Shown: positions 1-8,320 of the stretch, in pieces
How the letters are laid out: every line of letters begins with the position of its first letter
Numbering within the stretch: the first letter of the stretch is position 1
NCBI RefSeq assembly: GCF_023250475.1
Contig: NZ_JAHFAQ010000004.1
Span: 1-39,228 of the forward strand
Origin: Sulfuricurvum sp.
GTDB lineage: Bacteria > Campylobacterota > Campylobacteria > Campylobacterales > Sulfurimonadaceae
DNA length: 39,228 nucleotides
Direction of reading: 5' to 3'
Notes under the pieces: model-generated
Databases searched by the model: none
Seen by the model: the letters and a program-made list of their open reading frames with translations, nothing else
Told to the model about the DNA's origin: nothing
Translations under genes and position numbers: made by a program

Positions 1-693
1 AATGACGGACTTTTCCGTATTTCTCATCGGCTCAAAAATATTTATCCCTTCAGCACCCCTATCGGTGTCAATATCGGAAAAAATAAAATCACCCCGGATG
101 ATAAAGCGATCAAAGATTACACAACCCTGATCAAAGCGCTCCATGAGTATGCCGATTACATGGTTATCAATATCTCATCTCCCAATACACCGGGCTTGCG
201 CAATCTCCAGAACGAAGCGTTTATCAGCCAGCTCTTCGCCGAAGCAAAAGCCCTGACAAACAAACCTATTTTGCTCAAAATCGCCCCCGATATGAGCGAA
301 GATCAAGCCGTAGCCCTCTGTGTCCATGCCGTAGAGAGCGGAGCCGACGGAATTATTGCAACCAACACGACCATCGATTATTCCCTCGTTAGCGAACCGG
401 AAGATATGGGCGGGCTCAGCGGTGAAGTACTGCGCGAGCGAAGCTTCTATATTTTCGATGCGATTGCACGCGAACTCTACGGTAAAACTACCCTCATCAG
501 TGTCGGCGGAATCAGTACTCCCGAAGAGGCGTACCGCCGTATCCGTGCGGGTGCGTCACTCGTCCAAATCTACACCTCGCTGATTTTCAAAGGTCCCGAA
601 GTCGTTGAAGAGATCAACAGCGGACTGATTGATCTTTTGACATCGGACGGCTTTACCTCTATTACTGATGCGATCGGCGCAGATCGGCGATGA
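1..693 (+). CDS. pyrD: Dihydroorotate dehydrogenase (quinone), class 2, 5'-truncated by window edge
   Basis: The frame is open from base 1, so the N-terminal part lies outside the window; about 230 residues are visible. PyrD oxidises dihydroorotate to orotate in pyrimidine synthesis and passes electrons through FMN to the quinone pool at the inner membrane. Visible class 2 signatures are [18 protein letters not shown] (family active-site serine and substrate loop), KIAPD, an NTT motif, [12 protein letters not shown] and a C-terminal phosphate-binding segment VGGIST...[16 protein letters not shown]. The stop overlaps the next start by 4 bases (ATGA at 690-693), implying translational coupling. 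Placement beside an M16 peptidase and dapA matches the order I recall in Helicobacter and Campylobacter. Confidence 0.95.
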   Translation, partial: NDGLFRISHRLKNIYPFSTPIGVNIGKNKITPDDKAIKDYTTLIKALHEYADYMVINISSPNTPGLRNLQNEAFISQLFAEAKALTNKPILLKIAPDMSEDQAVALCVHAVESGADGIIATNTTIDYSLVSEPEDMGGLSGEVLRERSFYIFDAIARELYGKTTLISVGGISTPEEAYRRIRAGASLVQIYTSLIFKGPEVVEEINSGLIDLLTSDGFTSITDAIGADRR

Positions 694-1991
694 AAATCCT
701 CGCTGCTACAATTTTGAGTTTAGGAACCCTTATGGCCTCATCACTGCCTCACTACGAAACCCAAACACTCTCCAACGGATTGCAAGTCGTTGCTATCCCG
801 ATGGATAACGGTTCACAGGTTATCTCCACCGATATTTTCTATAAAGTAGGAAGCCGCAATGAAGTGATGGGGAAAAGCGGCATCGCCCATATGCTCGAAC
901 ACATGAACTTCAAATCAACCAAAAACCTCAAAGCGGGTGAATTTGACGAAGAGGTCAAAAGCATCGGAGGGATGAATAACGCTTCAACCGGATTTGACTT
1001 TACCCACTATTACATCAAATCAAGTTCTGAAAATCTTCCGAAATCGCTCACACTCTTTGCGGAACTGATGCAAAACTTGAACCTAAAAGACGACGAGTTT
1101 CAACCTGAGCGCAATGTTGTTGCCGAAGAGCGCCGATGGAGAACCGACAACAATCCGATGGGGTATCTCTATTTCCGCCTCTTTAACAGCGCCTATGTCT
1201 ATCATCCGTATCACTGGACGCCGATAGGATTTATGAACGATATTCAAACATGGTCATTGAACGATATCCGAACCTTCCATGAGACTTATTATCAACCCTC
1301 TAATGCAATTTTGGTCGTTACGGGCGACATAAAAGCGGAAAAAGTTTTTGAAGAGGCGCAAAAACATTTCGGAGCGGTTCCCAATACACTCGCTATCCCG
1401 ACGGTCAAAACAGCCGAGCCCGAACAAGACGGCGCACGACGTGTCATCGTAAACAAAGAGAGCGAAGTGGAGATGCTGGCAATCTCGTTTCCGATCCCAA
1501 ATTTTCAGCATCCCGATCAGCCGAAGATCTCTGCCCTCAGTGAATTGCTCAGTTCCGGTAAAAGTTCGCGTTTAAGCCGTCTTTTGGTGGATGAAAAGCG
1601 TCTCGTCAATCAAATTTATGCCTACAATATGGAAAATATTGATCCGGGGATCTTTTTATTTTTAGCGGTCTGCAATAACGGGGTCAAAGCCGAAGAGGTG
1701 GAAAAAGAGATTTGGAATGTGATCCATAGTCTCCAAAACACTCCGGTGGAAAAAGCCGAATTGGATAAGGTCAAAATCAATACCAAAGCCGACTTTATCT
1801 ACTCATTGGAGAGTTCAACATCGGTTGCCGAGCTGTTCGGAAGTTACCTTGCCCGCGGTGATGTTACTCCGCTAATGAACTATGAAAAAACGATCGAAGG
1901 ACTCAAACCCGATGAAATTCAAGCGGTTGCAAAAGAGTACCTTATCCTTGAAAAATCCACCACGCTAATCCTACGAAAAGGCCAAAAATGA
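690..1991 (+). CDS. Secreted M16-family zinc metallopeptidase
   Basis: This 433-residue protein has a Sec-type signal peptide (charged start, hydrophobic residues 4-16, then ASS), so it probably acts in the periplasm. The inverted zinc motif HxxEH is at residues 67-71 (HMLEH). A third ligand glutamate at about 147 lies in the family ERNVVAEE segment, at the expected 76-residue spacing. The C-terminal half has the M16 second-domain pattern, including the SSGKSSRLSRLL segment. M16 enzymes clamp and cleave unfolded polypeptides; the substrate is unknown. Many bacteria carry an active/inactive M16 pair, but only the active type is here. It overlaps pyrD and dapA by 4 bases each. Confidence 0.92.
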   Translation: MKILAATILSLGTLMASSLPHYETQTLSNGLQVVAIPMDNGSQVISTDIFYKVGSRNEVMGKSGIAHMLEHMNFKSTKNLKAGEFDEEVKSIGGMNNASTGFDFTHYYIKSSSENLPKSLTLFAELMQNLNLKDDEFQPERNVVAEERRWRTDNNPMGYLYFRLFNSAYVYHPYHWTPIGFMNDIQTWSLNDIRTFHETYYQPSNAILVVTGDIKAEKVFEEAQKHFGAVPNTLAIPTVKTAEPEQDGARRVIVNKESEVEMLAISFPIPNFQHPDQPKISALSELLSSGKSSRLSRLLVDEKRLVNQIYAYNMENIDPGIFLFLAVCNNGVKAEEVEKEIWNVIHSLQNTPVEKAELDKVKINTKADFIYSLESSTSVAELFGSYLARGDVTPLMNYEKTIEGLKPDEIQAVAKEYLILEKSTTLILRKGQK

Positions 1992-2881
1992 ATCTCGTAA
2001 CAGGCTCAACAACCGCCCTCATAACCCCCTTTAAACACGGGAAACTGGATGAACAAAAATACGCTGAACTGATACAAAGACAGATTAACAACGGAATTGA
2101 TGCGGTTTGCCCGGTCGGAACGACAGGTGAGAGTGCTACGCTCACGTATGAAGAAGACCGTATCTGTATGGAGATTGCGGTAGCGGTATGCAAGGGAACT
2201 TCTACCAAAGTCCTCGCCGGTGCGGGAAGCAACTCGACCGCCGAAGCGATCGAAGCGGCAAAAACGGCGCAGGCTTGTGGAGTCGATGCAATATTCTCTG
2301 TTGCACCGTACTACAATAAACCTTCCCAAGAGGGACTTTACCAACATTATAAAGCGATTGCCGAGTCGGTTCCCGAGCTCCCGTTCATGCTCTATAATGT
2401 CCCGGGGCGTACCGTCGTGGATATCAGTGCCGATACCGTTATCCGTCTATTTGATGATGTAAAAAACATTTACGGGATCAAAGAAGCCACAGGAAGCATC
2501 GAGCGCTCTATCGAGCTCCTCTCTCGCCGACCTGAACTTAAAGTCTTCAGCGGTGATGACGCAATCGACTACGCTATTCTTGCCAATGGGGGAGCCGGTA
2601 TCACCTCGGTTACTTCAAACCTCTTGCCGGATTTAAAAGCCCAATTGGTTGCCAAAGCGCTAAGCGGCGATTTGAGTGGTTCAAAAGCATTGAACGATGC
2701 GCTTTTCCCGATCAACAAAGCCCTCTTTTTAGAATCCAATCCGGTAATGATCAAAGCGGCGATGTTCATTGCGGGGCTGATCGATACATTAGAATACCGA
2801 CTCCCTCTCGTCGCCCCGAGTGCTGAGAATCTTAAACGGCTTGAATCCGTCATGCAAAACTATACTATCCAAGGAGCTTAA
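1988..2881 (+). CDS. dapA: 4-hydroxy-tetrahydrodipicolinate synthase
   Basis: DapA condenses pyruvate with aspartate semialdehyde, the first committed step of lysine and meso-diaminopimelate synthesis, in the cytoplasm. At 297 residues it has normal family length. The Schiff-base lysine is K165 in GIKEATG, and the catalytic residues T46 (GTTGE), Y109 (APYYN) and Y136 (YNVPGRT) are all present. The ATG overlaps the M16 stop by 4 bases. It sits in the same run as pyrD and fabL. Nothing unusual was seen. Confidence 0.97.
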   Translation: MNLVTGSTTALITPFKHGKLDEQKYAELIQRQINNGIDAVCPVGTTGESATLTYEEDRICMEIAVAVCKGTSTKVLAGAGSNSTAEAIEAAKTAQACGVDAIFSVAPYYNKPSQEGLYQHYKAIAESVPELPFMLYNVPGRTVVDISADTVIRLFDDVKNIYGIKEATGSIERSIELLSRRPELKVFSGDDAIDYAILANGGAGITSVTSNLLPDLKAQLVAKALSGDLSGSKALNDALFPINKALFLESNPVMIKAAMFIAGLIDTLEYRLPLVAPSAENLKRLESVMQNYTIQGA

Positions 2882-2882
2882 T

Positions 2883-3656
2883 TTGTCAATGCAAGGAAAA
2901 ACACTACTCATCAGCGGCGGCACACGCGGAATCGGAAAAGCGATTGTTTACGCGTTCGCAGCACAAGGGTGTAACGTCGCTTTCACCTATAACTCTAATG
3001 CAGAGATCGCTCAAGAGATCGCAGGTGACGTTGAGAAAAACCACGGAGTCAAATGCCGAGGGTATGCTCTGAATATTTTAGAGCCCGATGAGTACAAAGA
3101 GGTTTATACTAAATTTGATGAAGATTTCGACCGTCTCGACTTTTTTATCTCCAACGCCATCATCTCAGGACGCGCAGTAGTCGGCGGATTCGGGCCGTTT
3201 ATGCGCCTCAAACCTAAAGGGTTGAATAATATCTATACCGCAACCGTAGACGCCTTTGTCGTCGGCGCGCAAGAAGCGGCCAAACGGATGGAAAAAGTAG
3301 GCGGAGGTTCAATCATTTCGATGAGTTCAACCGGCAATCTCGTCTATACCCCAAACTATGCGGGTCACGGAACCAATAAAGCAGCCGTCGAAGCAATGGT
3401 GCGCTACGCGGCAGCGGAACTGGGTGAAAAAGGGATCCGTGTCAATGCCGTCAGCGGCGGACCGATCGATACCGATGCGCTCAAAGCGTTCCCCAATTAC
3501 GAAGAGGTAAAAGGTGAAGTGATCAAACGCTCACCGCTCAGCCGTATGGGAGAAGCGGAAGATTTGACGGGGGCTTGTATGTTCCTCTGCGGAAACGGTT
3601 CACCATGGCTTACCGGACAAACCATCGTCGTCGACGGCGGGACTACGTTTCAGTAA
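2883..3656 (+). CDS. fabL: Enoyl-ACP reductase, FabL type (SDR family)
   Basis: This SDR enzyme has the Rossmann motif GGTRGIG at residues 12-18 and a Y-x6-K catalytic pair (Y159, K166) instead of the usual SDR Y-x3-K. Y-x6-K together with the segment NAVSGGPIDTDALKAFPN closely resembles the Bacillus FabL I recall, so it should reduce trans-2-enoyl-ACP in fatty-acid elongation with NADPH. Helicobacter and Campylobacter homologues at this position are often labelled generic oxidoreductase or hydroxysteroid dehydrogenase. TTG at 2883 is chosen because AAGGAG at 2871-2876 lies 6 bases upstream. ATG at 2889 is the alternative. An in-frame ATG at 2820 lies inside dapA and is unlikely. Confidence 0.85.
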   Translation: MSMQGKTLLISGGTRGIGKAIVYAFAAQGCNVAFTYNSNAEIAQEIAGDVEKNHGVKCRGYALNILEPDEYKEVYTKFDEDFDRLDFFISNAIISGRAVVGGFGPFMRLKPKGLNNIYTATVDAFVVGAQEAAKRMEKVGGGSIISMSSTGNLVYTPNYAGHGTNKAAVEAMVRYAAAELGEKGIRVNAVSGGPIDTDALKAFPNYEEVKGEVIKRSPLSRMGEAEDLTGACMFLCGNGSPWLTGQTIVVDGGTTFQ

Positions 3657-3664
3657 ATTGGAAC

Positions 3665-3710
3665 GCTTCGGAAATAAAATTCCCGAAGCTACACGCGCAG
3701 CTTAGCGCGT
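3665..3710 (+). other. Two tandem hairpins between fabL and pgsA
   Basis: A first stem GCTTCGG (3665-3671) pairs with CCGAAGC (3683-3689). A second, ACGCGC (3693-3698), pairs exactly with GCGCGT (3705-3710) around a 6-base loop and is followed by only three T. They occupy most of the 82-base gap. They may act as a weak terminator or mRNA-processing element separating the two gene runs; function is inferred. Confidence 0.4.
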
Positions 3711-3738
3711 TTAAAAAACCGAAACCTAAAAGGCTAAC

Positions 3739-4296
3739 TTGGTGTTTAACCTTCCCAATCTACTTGCATTTTCGCGCCTTCTCATCGCTCCGGTGATGTT
3801 TTGGATCATTCTAAACCCTCAGCTCTTTACCGATATGGGATGGCACGTTAGCTGGAGCTATTACGCAGCCTCACTCCTGTTTGTCATTGCTAGCGTTACC
3901 GACTTTTTTGACGGGTACATCGCCCGTGAACTCGATCAAATCACGATTATCGGTCAAATTCTCGACCCGTTAGCCGATAAAATGCTCACCCTTGCCGCTT
4001 TTCTCGGTCTCATGATGAGCGGTGCCGCTTCGGCATGGGCCATCTATATCATCATCGTCCGTGAACTTTTCATCACCGGACTTCGTACTCTTTCACTCTC
4101 GGAGGGGATCGATATCAGCGCTTCATGGGCGGGAAAAGTCAAAACCGTCGCACAGATGATCGCTATCGGATTTTTGCTGATGCACTGGCCTTTCGGTGAC
4201 CTATTGCTCTGGATTGCTGTCGCATTGACCGTATATTCGGGAGCTGAATACCTTGTAGGCTTCAGCAAAGCCTACCGAAATCGAGGTGCCGTATGA
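3739..4296 (+). CDS. pgsA: CDP-diacylglycerol--glycerol-3-phosphate 3-phosphatidyltransferase
   Basis: PgsA makes phosphatidylglycerol phosphate from CDP-diacylglycerol and glycerol-3-phosphate in the inner membrane. The full CDP-alcohol phosphatidyltransferase signature D-x2-DG-x2-AR-x8-G-x3-D-x3-D is present, beginning at DFFDGYIAR. The protein has 185 residues and several membrane segments. The start is not ATG: TTG at 3739 or the adjacent GTG at 3742, 5 or 8 bases after AAAAGG (3728-3733). GTG would give the familiar N-terminus VFNLPNLLAFSR. The stop overlaps rseP by 4 bases. Confidence 0.94.
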   Translation: MVFNLPNLLAFSRLLIAPVMFWIILNPQLFTDMGWHVSWSYYAASLLFVIASVTDFFDGYIARELDQITIIGQILDPLADKMLTLAAFLGLMMSGAASAWAIYIIIVRELFITGLRTLSLSEGIDISASWAGKVKTVAQMIAIGFLLMHWPFGDLLLWIAVALTVYSGAEYLVGFSKAYRNRGAV

Positions 4297-5345
4297 GTTG
4301 GTTAGTCGCGCTCCTTGTCCTCTCGGCCCTTATTTTTTTCCATGAACTCGGTCATTACACGGCCGCACGGCTATTGGGTGTTTACGTCGAAGTATTCAGT
4401 ATCGGATTCGGAAAAAAACTTGCCTCTTTTCGTTGGCTGAATACCCAATGGCAGATTTCGGCGATTCCGCTGGGGGGCTATGTCAAAATGAAAGGGCAGG
4501 ATGATCTCGATCCCACAGCCCTCAGCAGTGATAAAGACAGCTACAATAGTAAAAAACCGTGGCAGCGAATCATCATTCTGGTATCAGGTCCGCTGGCTAA
4601 TTTTGTATTGGCTTGGTTTTTGTTCTATGCCATCGCCTTAGGTGGACCACAAGCACTCTCCCCCGTAATCGGCAATGTTCTTCATGAATCTCCGGCACAT
4701 GCCGCAGGACTTCAAAAAGGGGATACCGTCCTCTCCATCAACGGAGAAAGCATTAGTGAATGGAACAATCTCTCCGATGCCGTCAAAGCATCTGTCGGAC
4801 CGCTGACATTTCGCGTTGAGAGAACGAACCGTGTCCATATTTTTATCGTTAATCCTAAAATAACCGAGACACAAAATATTTTCAAAGAGACAGTCCAACA
4901 ACGGATGATCGGTATTGCTCCCGCAGGTATTACCCACACATTGCAGCTCACTCCGATATCAGCGCTGAGCTATGCGACAGAGGAGACCTATACCTCCTCT
5001 CTTCTTATTTTCCAAAGTGTTCAAAAACTTCTTACCGGTATCGTCCCCGCCAAAGAGGTCGGCGGCGTGGTCAGCATTACCAAGATTACTGCCGATGCGG
5101 CAGAGTACGGATGGATGAGTTTGTTCTTTTTCTCAGCACTCATCTCGGTTAACCTCGGCGTCCTTAATCTTCTCCCGATCCCTGCACTTGACGGTGGACA
5201 CATTATGTTCAACCTCTATGAGATGATCCGACGCAAAGCACCGAGCGAAGCGGTGATAACCCAGCTTACCATCGGCGGATGGATATTCCTGTTCGGACTT
5301 ATGAGTTTGGGGCTTTATAACGATATAACGAGGTTAATGCAATGA
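4293..5345 (+). CDS. rseP: Site-2 (intramembrane) zinc metalloprotease RseP
   Basis: RseP-family proteases cleave within the membrane, typically anti-sigma factors and signal-peptide remnants. HExxH is at residues 17-21 (HELGH) in the first membrane segment. A PDZ-like region lies at about 125-210 (GLQKGDTVLSINGE). The C-terminal membrane motif NLLPIPALDGG carries the third zinc-ligand aspartate. Length is 350 residues with about four membrane spans. The ATG overlaps pgsA by 4 bases, and the stop overlaps the next gene by 4. The substrate is not indicated by the neighbours. Confidence 0.95.
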   Translation: MSWLVALLVLSALIFFHELGHYTAARLLGVYVEVFSIGFGKKLASFRWLNTQWQISAIPLGGYVKMKGQDDLDPTALSSDKDSYNSKKPWQRIIILVSGPLANFVLAWFLFYAIALGGPQALSPVIGNVLHESPAHAAGLQKGDTVLSINGESISEWNNLSDAVKASVGPLTFRVERTNRVHIFIVNPKITETQNIFKETVQQRMIGIAPAGITHTLQLTPISALSYATEETYTSSLLIFQSVQKLLTGIVPAKEVGGVVSITKITADAAEYGWMSLFFFSALISVNLGVLNLLPIPALDGGHIMFNLYEMIRRKAPSEAVITQLTIGGWIFLFGLMSLGLYNDITRLMQ

Positions 5346-6016
5346 CCACACTAGAGCATAAACGCTATTTTGACGGTATCATCGAGCGGGTAGAAAAAGC
5401 CCGTTTACGTGTCAGCGATCATCACATCGTAAAAATTGTTGCGGCAAGCAAATACGTCGATGCGGAAGCAATCAAATCCCTTTATGCGATCGGGCAGCGG
5501 GCATTCGGTGAGAACAAGATTCAAGATCTCATCACCAAAAGTGAACAGTTGGATGATCTGCCGATCGAATGGCATTTCATCGGGACCTTGCAAAAGAATA
5601 AGATCAACCATCTCCTAAACGTCCGTCCCCATCTGCTCCATTCGATCGATTCTCTCGAACTTGCCCATGCCCTCAATGATCGGTTGGAACGAGACGGTAC
5701 GACATTACGGGCTTTGGTTCAAATCAATTCCGCCTATGAAGCGTCTAAAAGCGGTTTTCTCCCCGAAGAGATCAGCGAAAAATACAGCCAAATACTCGAA
5801 GAGTGCCCGAGACTCCATCTTCAAGGGGTCATGAGTATCGGCGCTCACGTCGATGACCCGACGATTATCCGTAATAGTTTTGAGACAACCCGCCGTATTT
5901 TTGAAACTCTTCCGAAAGCAACGGTTTGTTCTATGGGGATGAGCAGTGATTTTGAACTTGCCATCGAATGCGGTTCGACTATGATACGATTGGGATCAAT
6001 TCTCTTCCCTAAATAG
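5342..6016 (+). CDS. yggS: YggS/PLPBP-family pyridoxal-phosphate homeostasis protein
   Basis: This 224-residue single-domain PLP-binding protein has the family lysine K37 in VAASKYVD. Other signatures are GENKIQD, WHFIGTLQKNK, the IDSLELA segment and the C-terminal phosphate-binding run MGMSSDFELAIECGSTMIRLG. Family members buffer PLP and affect amino-acid and keto-acid metabolism; no enzymatic reaction is established. It is the last gene of the left-hand run, and its stop codon lies inside the stem of the downstream terminator. Confidence 0.94.
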   Translation: MTTLEHKRYFDGIIERVEKARLRVSDHHIVKIVAASKYVDAEAIKSLYAIGQRAFGENKIQDLITKSEQLDDLPIEWHFIGTLQKNKINHLLNVRPHLLHSIDSLELAHALNDRLERDGTTLRALVQINSAYEASKSGFLPEEISEKYSQILEECPRLHLQGVMSIGAHVDDPTIIRNSFETTRRIFETLPKATVCSMGMSSDFELAIECGSTMIRLGSILFPK

Positions 6017-6045
6017 TTTTGTTATTAACTATTTATAATTTTTTT
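6011..6045 (+). terminator. Rho-independent terminator after yggS
   Basis: AAATAGTT (6011-6018) pairs perfectly with AACTATTT (6027-6034) around an 8-base loop and is followed by a 7-T run (6039-6045). The stem is AT-rich, so efficiency is uncertain. It contains the yggS stop codon and closes the run that begins with pyrD. Confidence 0.65.
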
Positions 6046-6075
6046 GTGACAAATTCTTTTCTCCTATGCTATAAT
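6046..6075 (+). promoter_or_regulatory. Sigma70-type promoter for the GGDEF/EAL gene
   Basis: A -35-like GTGACA (6046-6051) is followed after 18 bases by a perfect TATAAT (6070-6075) with an extended -10 TGC just before it. Transcription would start near 6082, about 28 bases before the GTG start codon. Confidence 0.65.
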
Positions 6076-6109
6076 CGTATCTCATGGATATCGCAAAAAA
6101 AGGGAAAGA

Positions 6110-8320
6110 GTGAATAAAATAAAAGTACGTGCTACTCTTTTTTCCCTTGCGCTTGTCATCTTGCTTATTGCGATCTTTATTGTCACCATTATTCAAGATA
6201 AAAAACATGTTTTGGATGAAAAAACATCCGCCCACCGTGCACTTTTGCGTAACTCTTTTGATTTGGCAATGCTAGACACCCAAAAAGGGCTGAGTGAACT
6301 TGCCTGTCAAATTGCGGGAAACCGTGACATTGTTGATGCGTTTGCAGCACGTGATCGGGAAAAGCTCTATCAACTGACGATCCCGTATTTTAAAGAGGCG
6401 AAACATCGCGGTGAAGTCGATATGAGCGGTTTCATCGGTGCTGACGGCACCCATTTTCTCCGGCTTCAAGACCCGAAGAAATACGGAGATAATATTCTCA
6501 AAAAACGTCCGGTCTTAGCGTATGCCATTAATAACCGAAAAATTGTTACCACTTTGGATGTTACGATTTACGATGTCTCCGTCGTCACGATTGTCCCGAT
6601 CTTTAAAAATAAAACGTTTATCGGTATTATCCAAACCGTTGCCAAAATCGACCGTGTCCAAAAACGTCTAGATGCCCATTCAGGGATTAAGAGCGCCATA
6701 GCCTTTGATACCCAAAAGCTTAAAATCTTACTTCCGAATTCTAAAAATATTGCGTATCAGGGATATTCTATTGTCTCTTCCAATAATCCTTTGTTTGAAC
6801 ATCTGCCCGCAACATTCACGTTTAACAAGAGTAACCGATACACTATAGACGCACGCGACTATGTTATTGCATCGCGACCGTTAACCAACTATAAAAATGA
6901 GCTCATCGCCATGATGACGTGCGCGTTTGACATTACCGAAGATGTTGCTGAATACAAAATAGAAATCCGAAATCTTATACTGATAAGTCTTATTTTAGTG
7001 ACGGTAATGGCTGCCATTTTGCATTACGGATTTCGTATTCTTATCCGTCGCATTGAACGTGATACCCAGCTCACCAAAGAACTAAATCAAAAACTTGAGC
7101 ATCAGCTCCATACCGATTATCTCACTTCCCTCCCCAACCGAAATGCCCTTATTCGAGATATCCGAACCAACCGTTTTTACGCACTCATCCTCTTGAATAT
7201 CGATAATTTTAAAGAAATTAACGATTTTTACGGTCATGCGATCGGAGACGAAACCCTCCTTGCATTGGCAAAATCGATCCAAGAAGCGATTCATAATCTG
7301 CCGATGCAGCTCTATAAAATGCCCTCCGATGAATATGCCATTACCTTAAGCCAACCGATGAATTCGGCTCAATTAGAAGCTGCCCGCCTCTCCATCGTCA
7401 ATTATCTGCAAGCTCAGTATTATGATCTTCAAGGTGCGAGTATCTTCGTCACACTCACAATGGGGATGGACGTTGCCCGAAGCCGCAAAAGTAATATCAT
7501 CGATCTTCTCGCCAATGCCGACATGGCGTTGAAATCGGCTAAAAAACGGCGTCTTAGCTATCAGCTGTACGATGAAACCATGCAAATTAGACAAGAGTAT
7601 CAACATAATATTTTATGGAGCAAAAAACTCAAAGAAGCGATTGAAGAAAAACAATTTTGCCTCCATTACCAACCGATATTCGATGCTAACACTGGTCATA
7701 TCGTTGAGCATGAAGCGCTTATCCGTATGATTGACAACAATGGTGAAATTGTCTCTCCGGGATACTTTCTCCCCGCCGCACGACAATCGCGTCTTTATCC
7801 GCTCCTCTCTCAATTCGTCATTAATGAAGTATTTACGATGTTGGAGACGACAACCCATACCTATTCGATCAATCTTTCGGTCGATGATATTTTTGATAAA
7901 CCGACGAAAGAGCTATTGATCCAAAAATTACGAGCTTCCTCTCATACAAATCGGCTTATCTTTGAGCTTTTAGAGAGTGAAGGGATTGAAAATTATCCGG
8001 AAGTCTCTGCTTTTATCAGCGAAGTGAAACAATTCGGATGCCGTATTGCCATCGATGACTTCGGTACCGGATATTCCAACTTTGCCCATATTATCAAACT
8101 CGATGTTGATATTCTTAAAATTGACGGCTCACTGATCCGCAATATCGATACCGATACCAATGCGCAAACTATCTTGATCGCTATTACCGAATTTTCAAAA
8201 CATTTGGGATTGCATACGGTAGCAGAGTTTGTCCACTCCGAAGCGGTCTACAACAAATGCAGAGAGTTGGGAATTGATTATTTGCAAGGGTACTATTTGG
8301 GAGAGCCTAAGCCCCTCTAA
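6110..8320 (+). CDS. Membrane c-di-GMP protein: dCache-like sensor, degenerate GGDEF, intact EAL
   Basis: A 736-residue inner-membrane signalling protein. TM1 (residues 8-28) and TM2 (about 287-307) flank a periplasmic sensor resembling the double-cache sensory domain (DGTHFLRLQDPKKYGDN). A GGDEF domain follows, but its signature is PSDEY at 405-409, so diguanylate cyclase activity is unlikely. The EAL domain looks competent: EAL at 535-537, NLS in YSINLS, DDFGTG from 649, LKIDGSLI, a TVAEF glutamate and LQGYYLG. The likely role is c-di-GMP hydrolysis controlled by an external ligand. The start is GTG at 6110 after AGGGAAAGA; a 9-codon mini-ORF (6084-6113) ends across it. It converges with the flgS-like gene, overlapping 4 bases. 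Confidence 0.9.
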   Translation: MNKIKVRATLFSLALVILLIAIFIVTIIQDKKHVLDEKTSAHRALLRNSFDLAMLDTQKGLSELACQIAGNRDIVDAFAARDREKLYQLTIPYFKEAKHRGEVDMSGFIGADGTHFLRLQDPKKYGDNILKKRPVLAYAINNRKIVTTLDVTIYDVSVVTIVPIFKNKTFIGIIQTVAKIDRVQKRLDAHSGIKSAIAFDTQKLKILLPNSKNIAYQGYSIVSSNNPLFEHLPATFTFNKSNRYTIDARDYVIASRPLTNYKNELIAMMTCAFDITEDVAEYKIEIRNLILISLILVTVMAAILHYGFRILIRRIERDTQLTKELNQKLEHQLHTDYLTSLPNRNALIRDIRTNRFYALILLNIDNFKEINDFYGHAIGDETLLALAKSIQEAIHNLPMQLYKMPSDEYAITLSQPMNSAQLEAARLSIVNYLQAQYYDLQGASIFVTLTMGMDVARSRKSNIIDLLANADMALKSAKKRRLSYQLYDETMQIRQEYQHNILWSKKLKEAIEEKQFCLHYQPIFDANTGHIVEHEALIRMIDNNGEIVSPGYFLPAARQSRLYPLLSQFVINEVFTMLETTTHTYSINLSVDDIFDKPTKELLIQKLRASSHTNRLIFELLESEGIENYPEVSAFISEVKQFGCRIAIDDFGTGYSNFAHIIKLDVDILKIDGSLIRNIDTDTNAQTILIAITEFSKHLGLHTVAEFVHSEAVYNKCRELGIDYLQGYYLGEPKPL

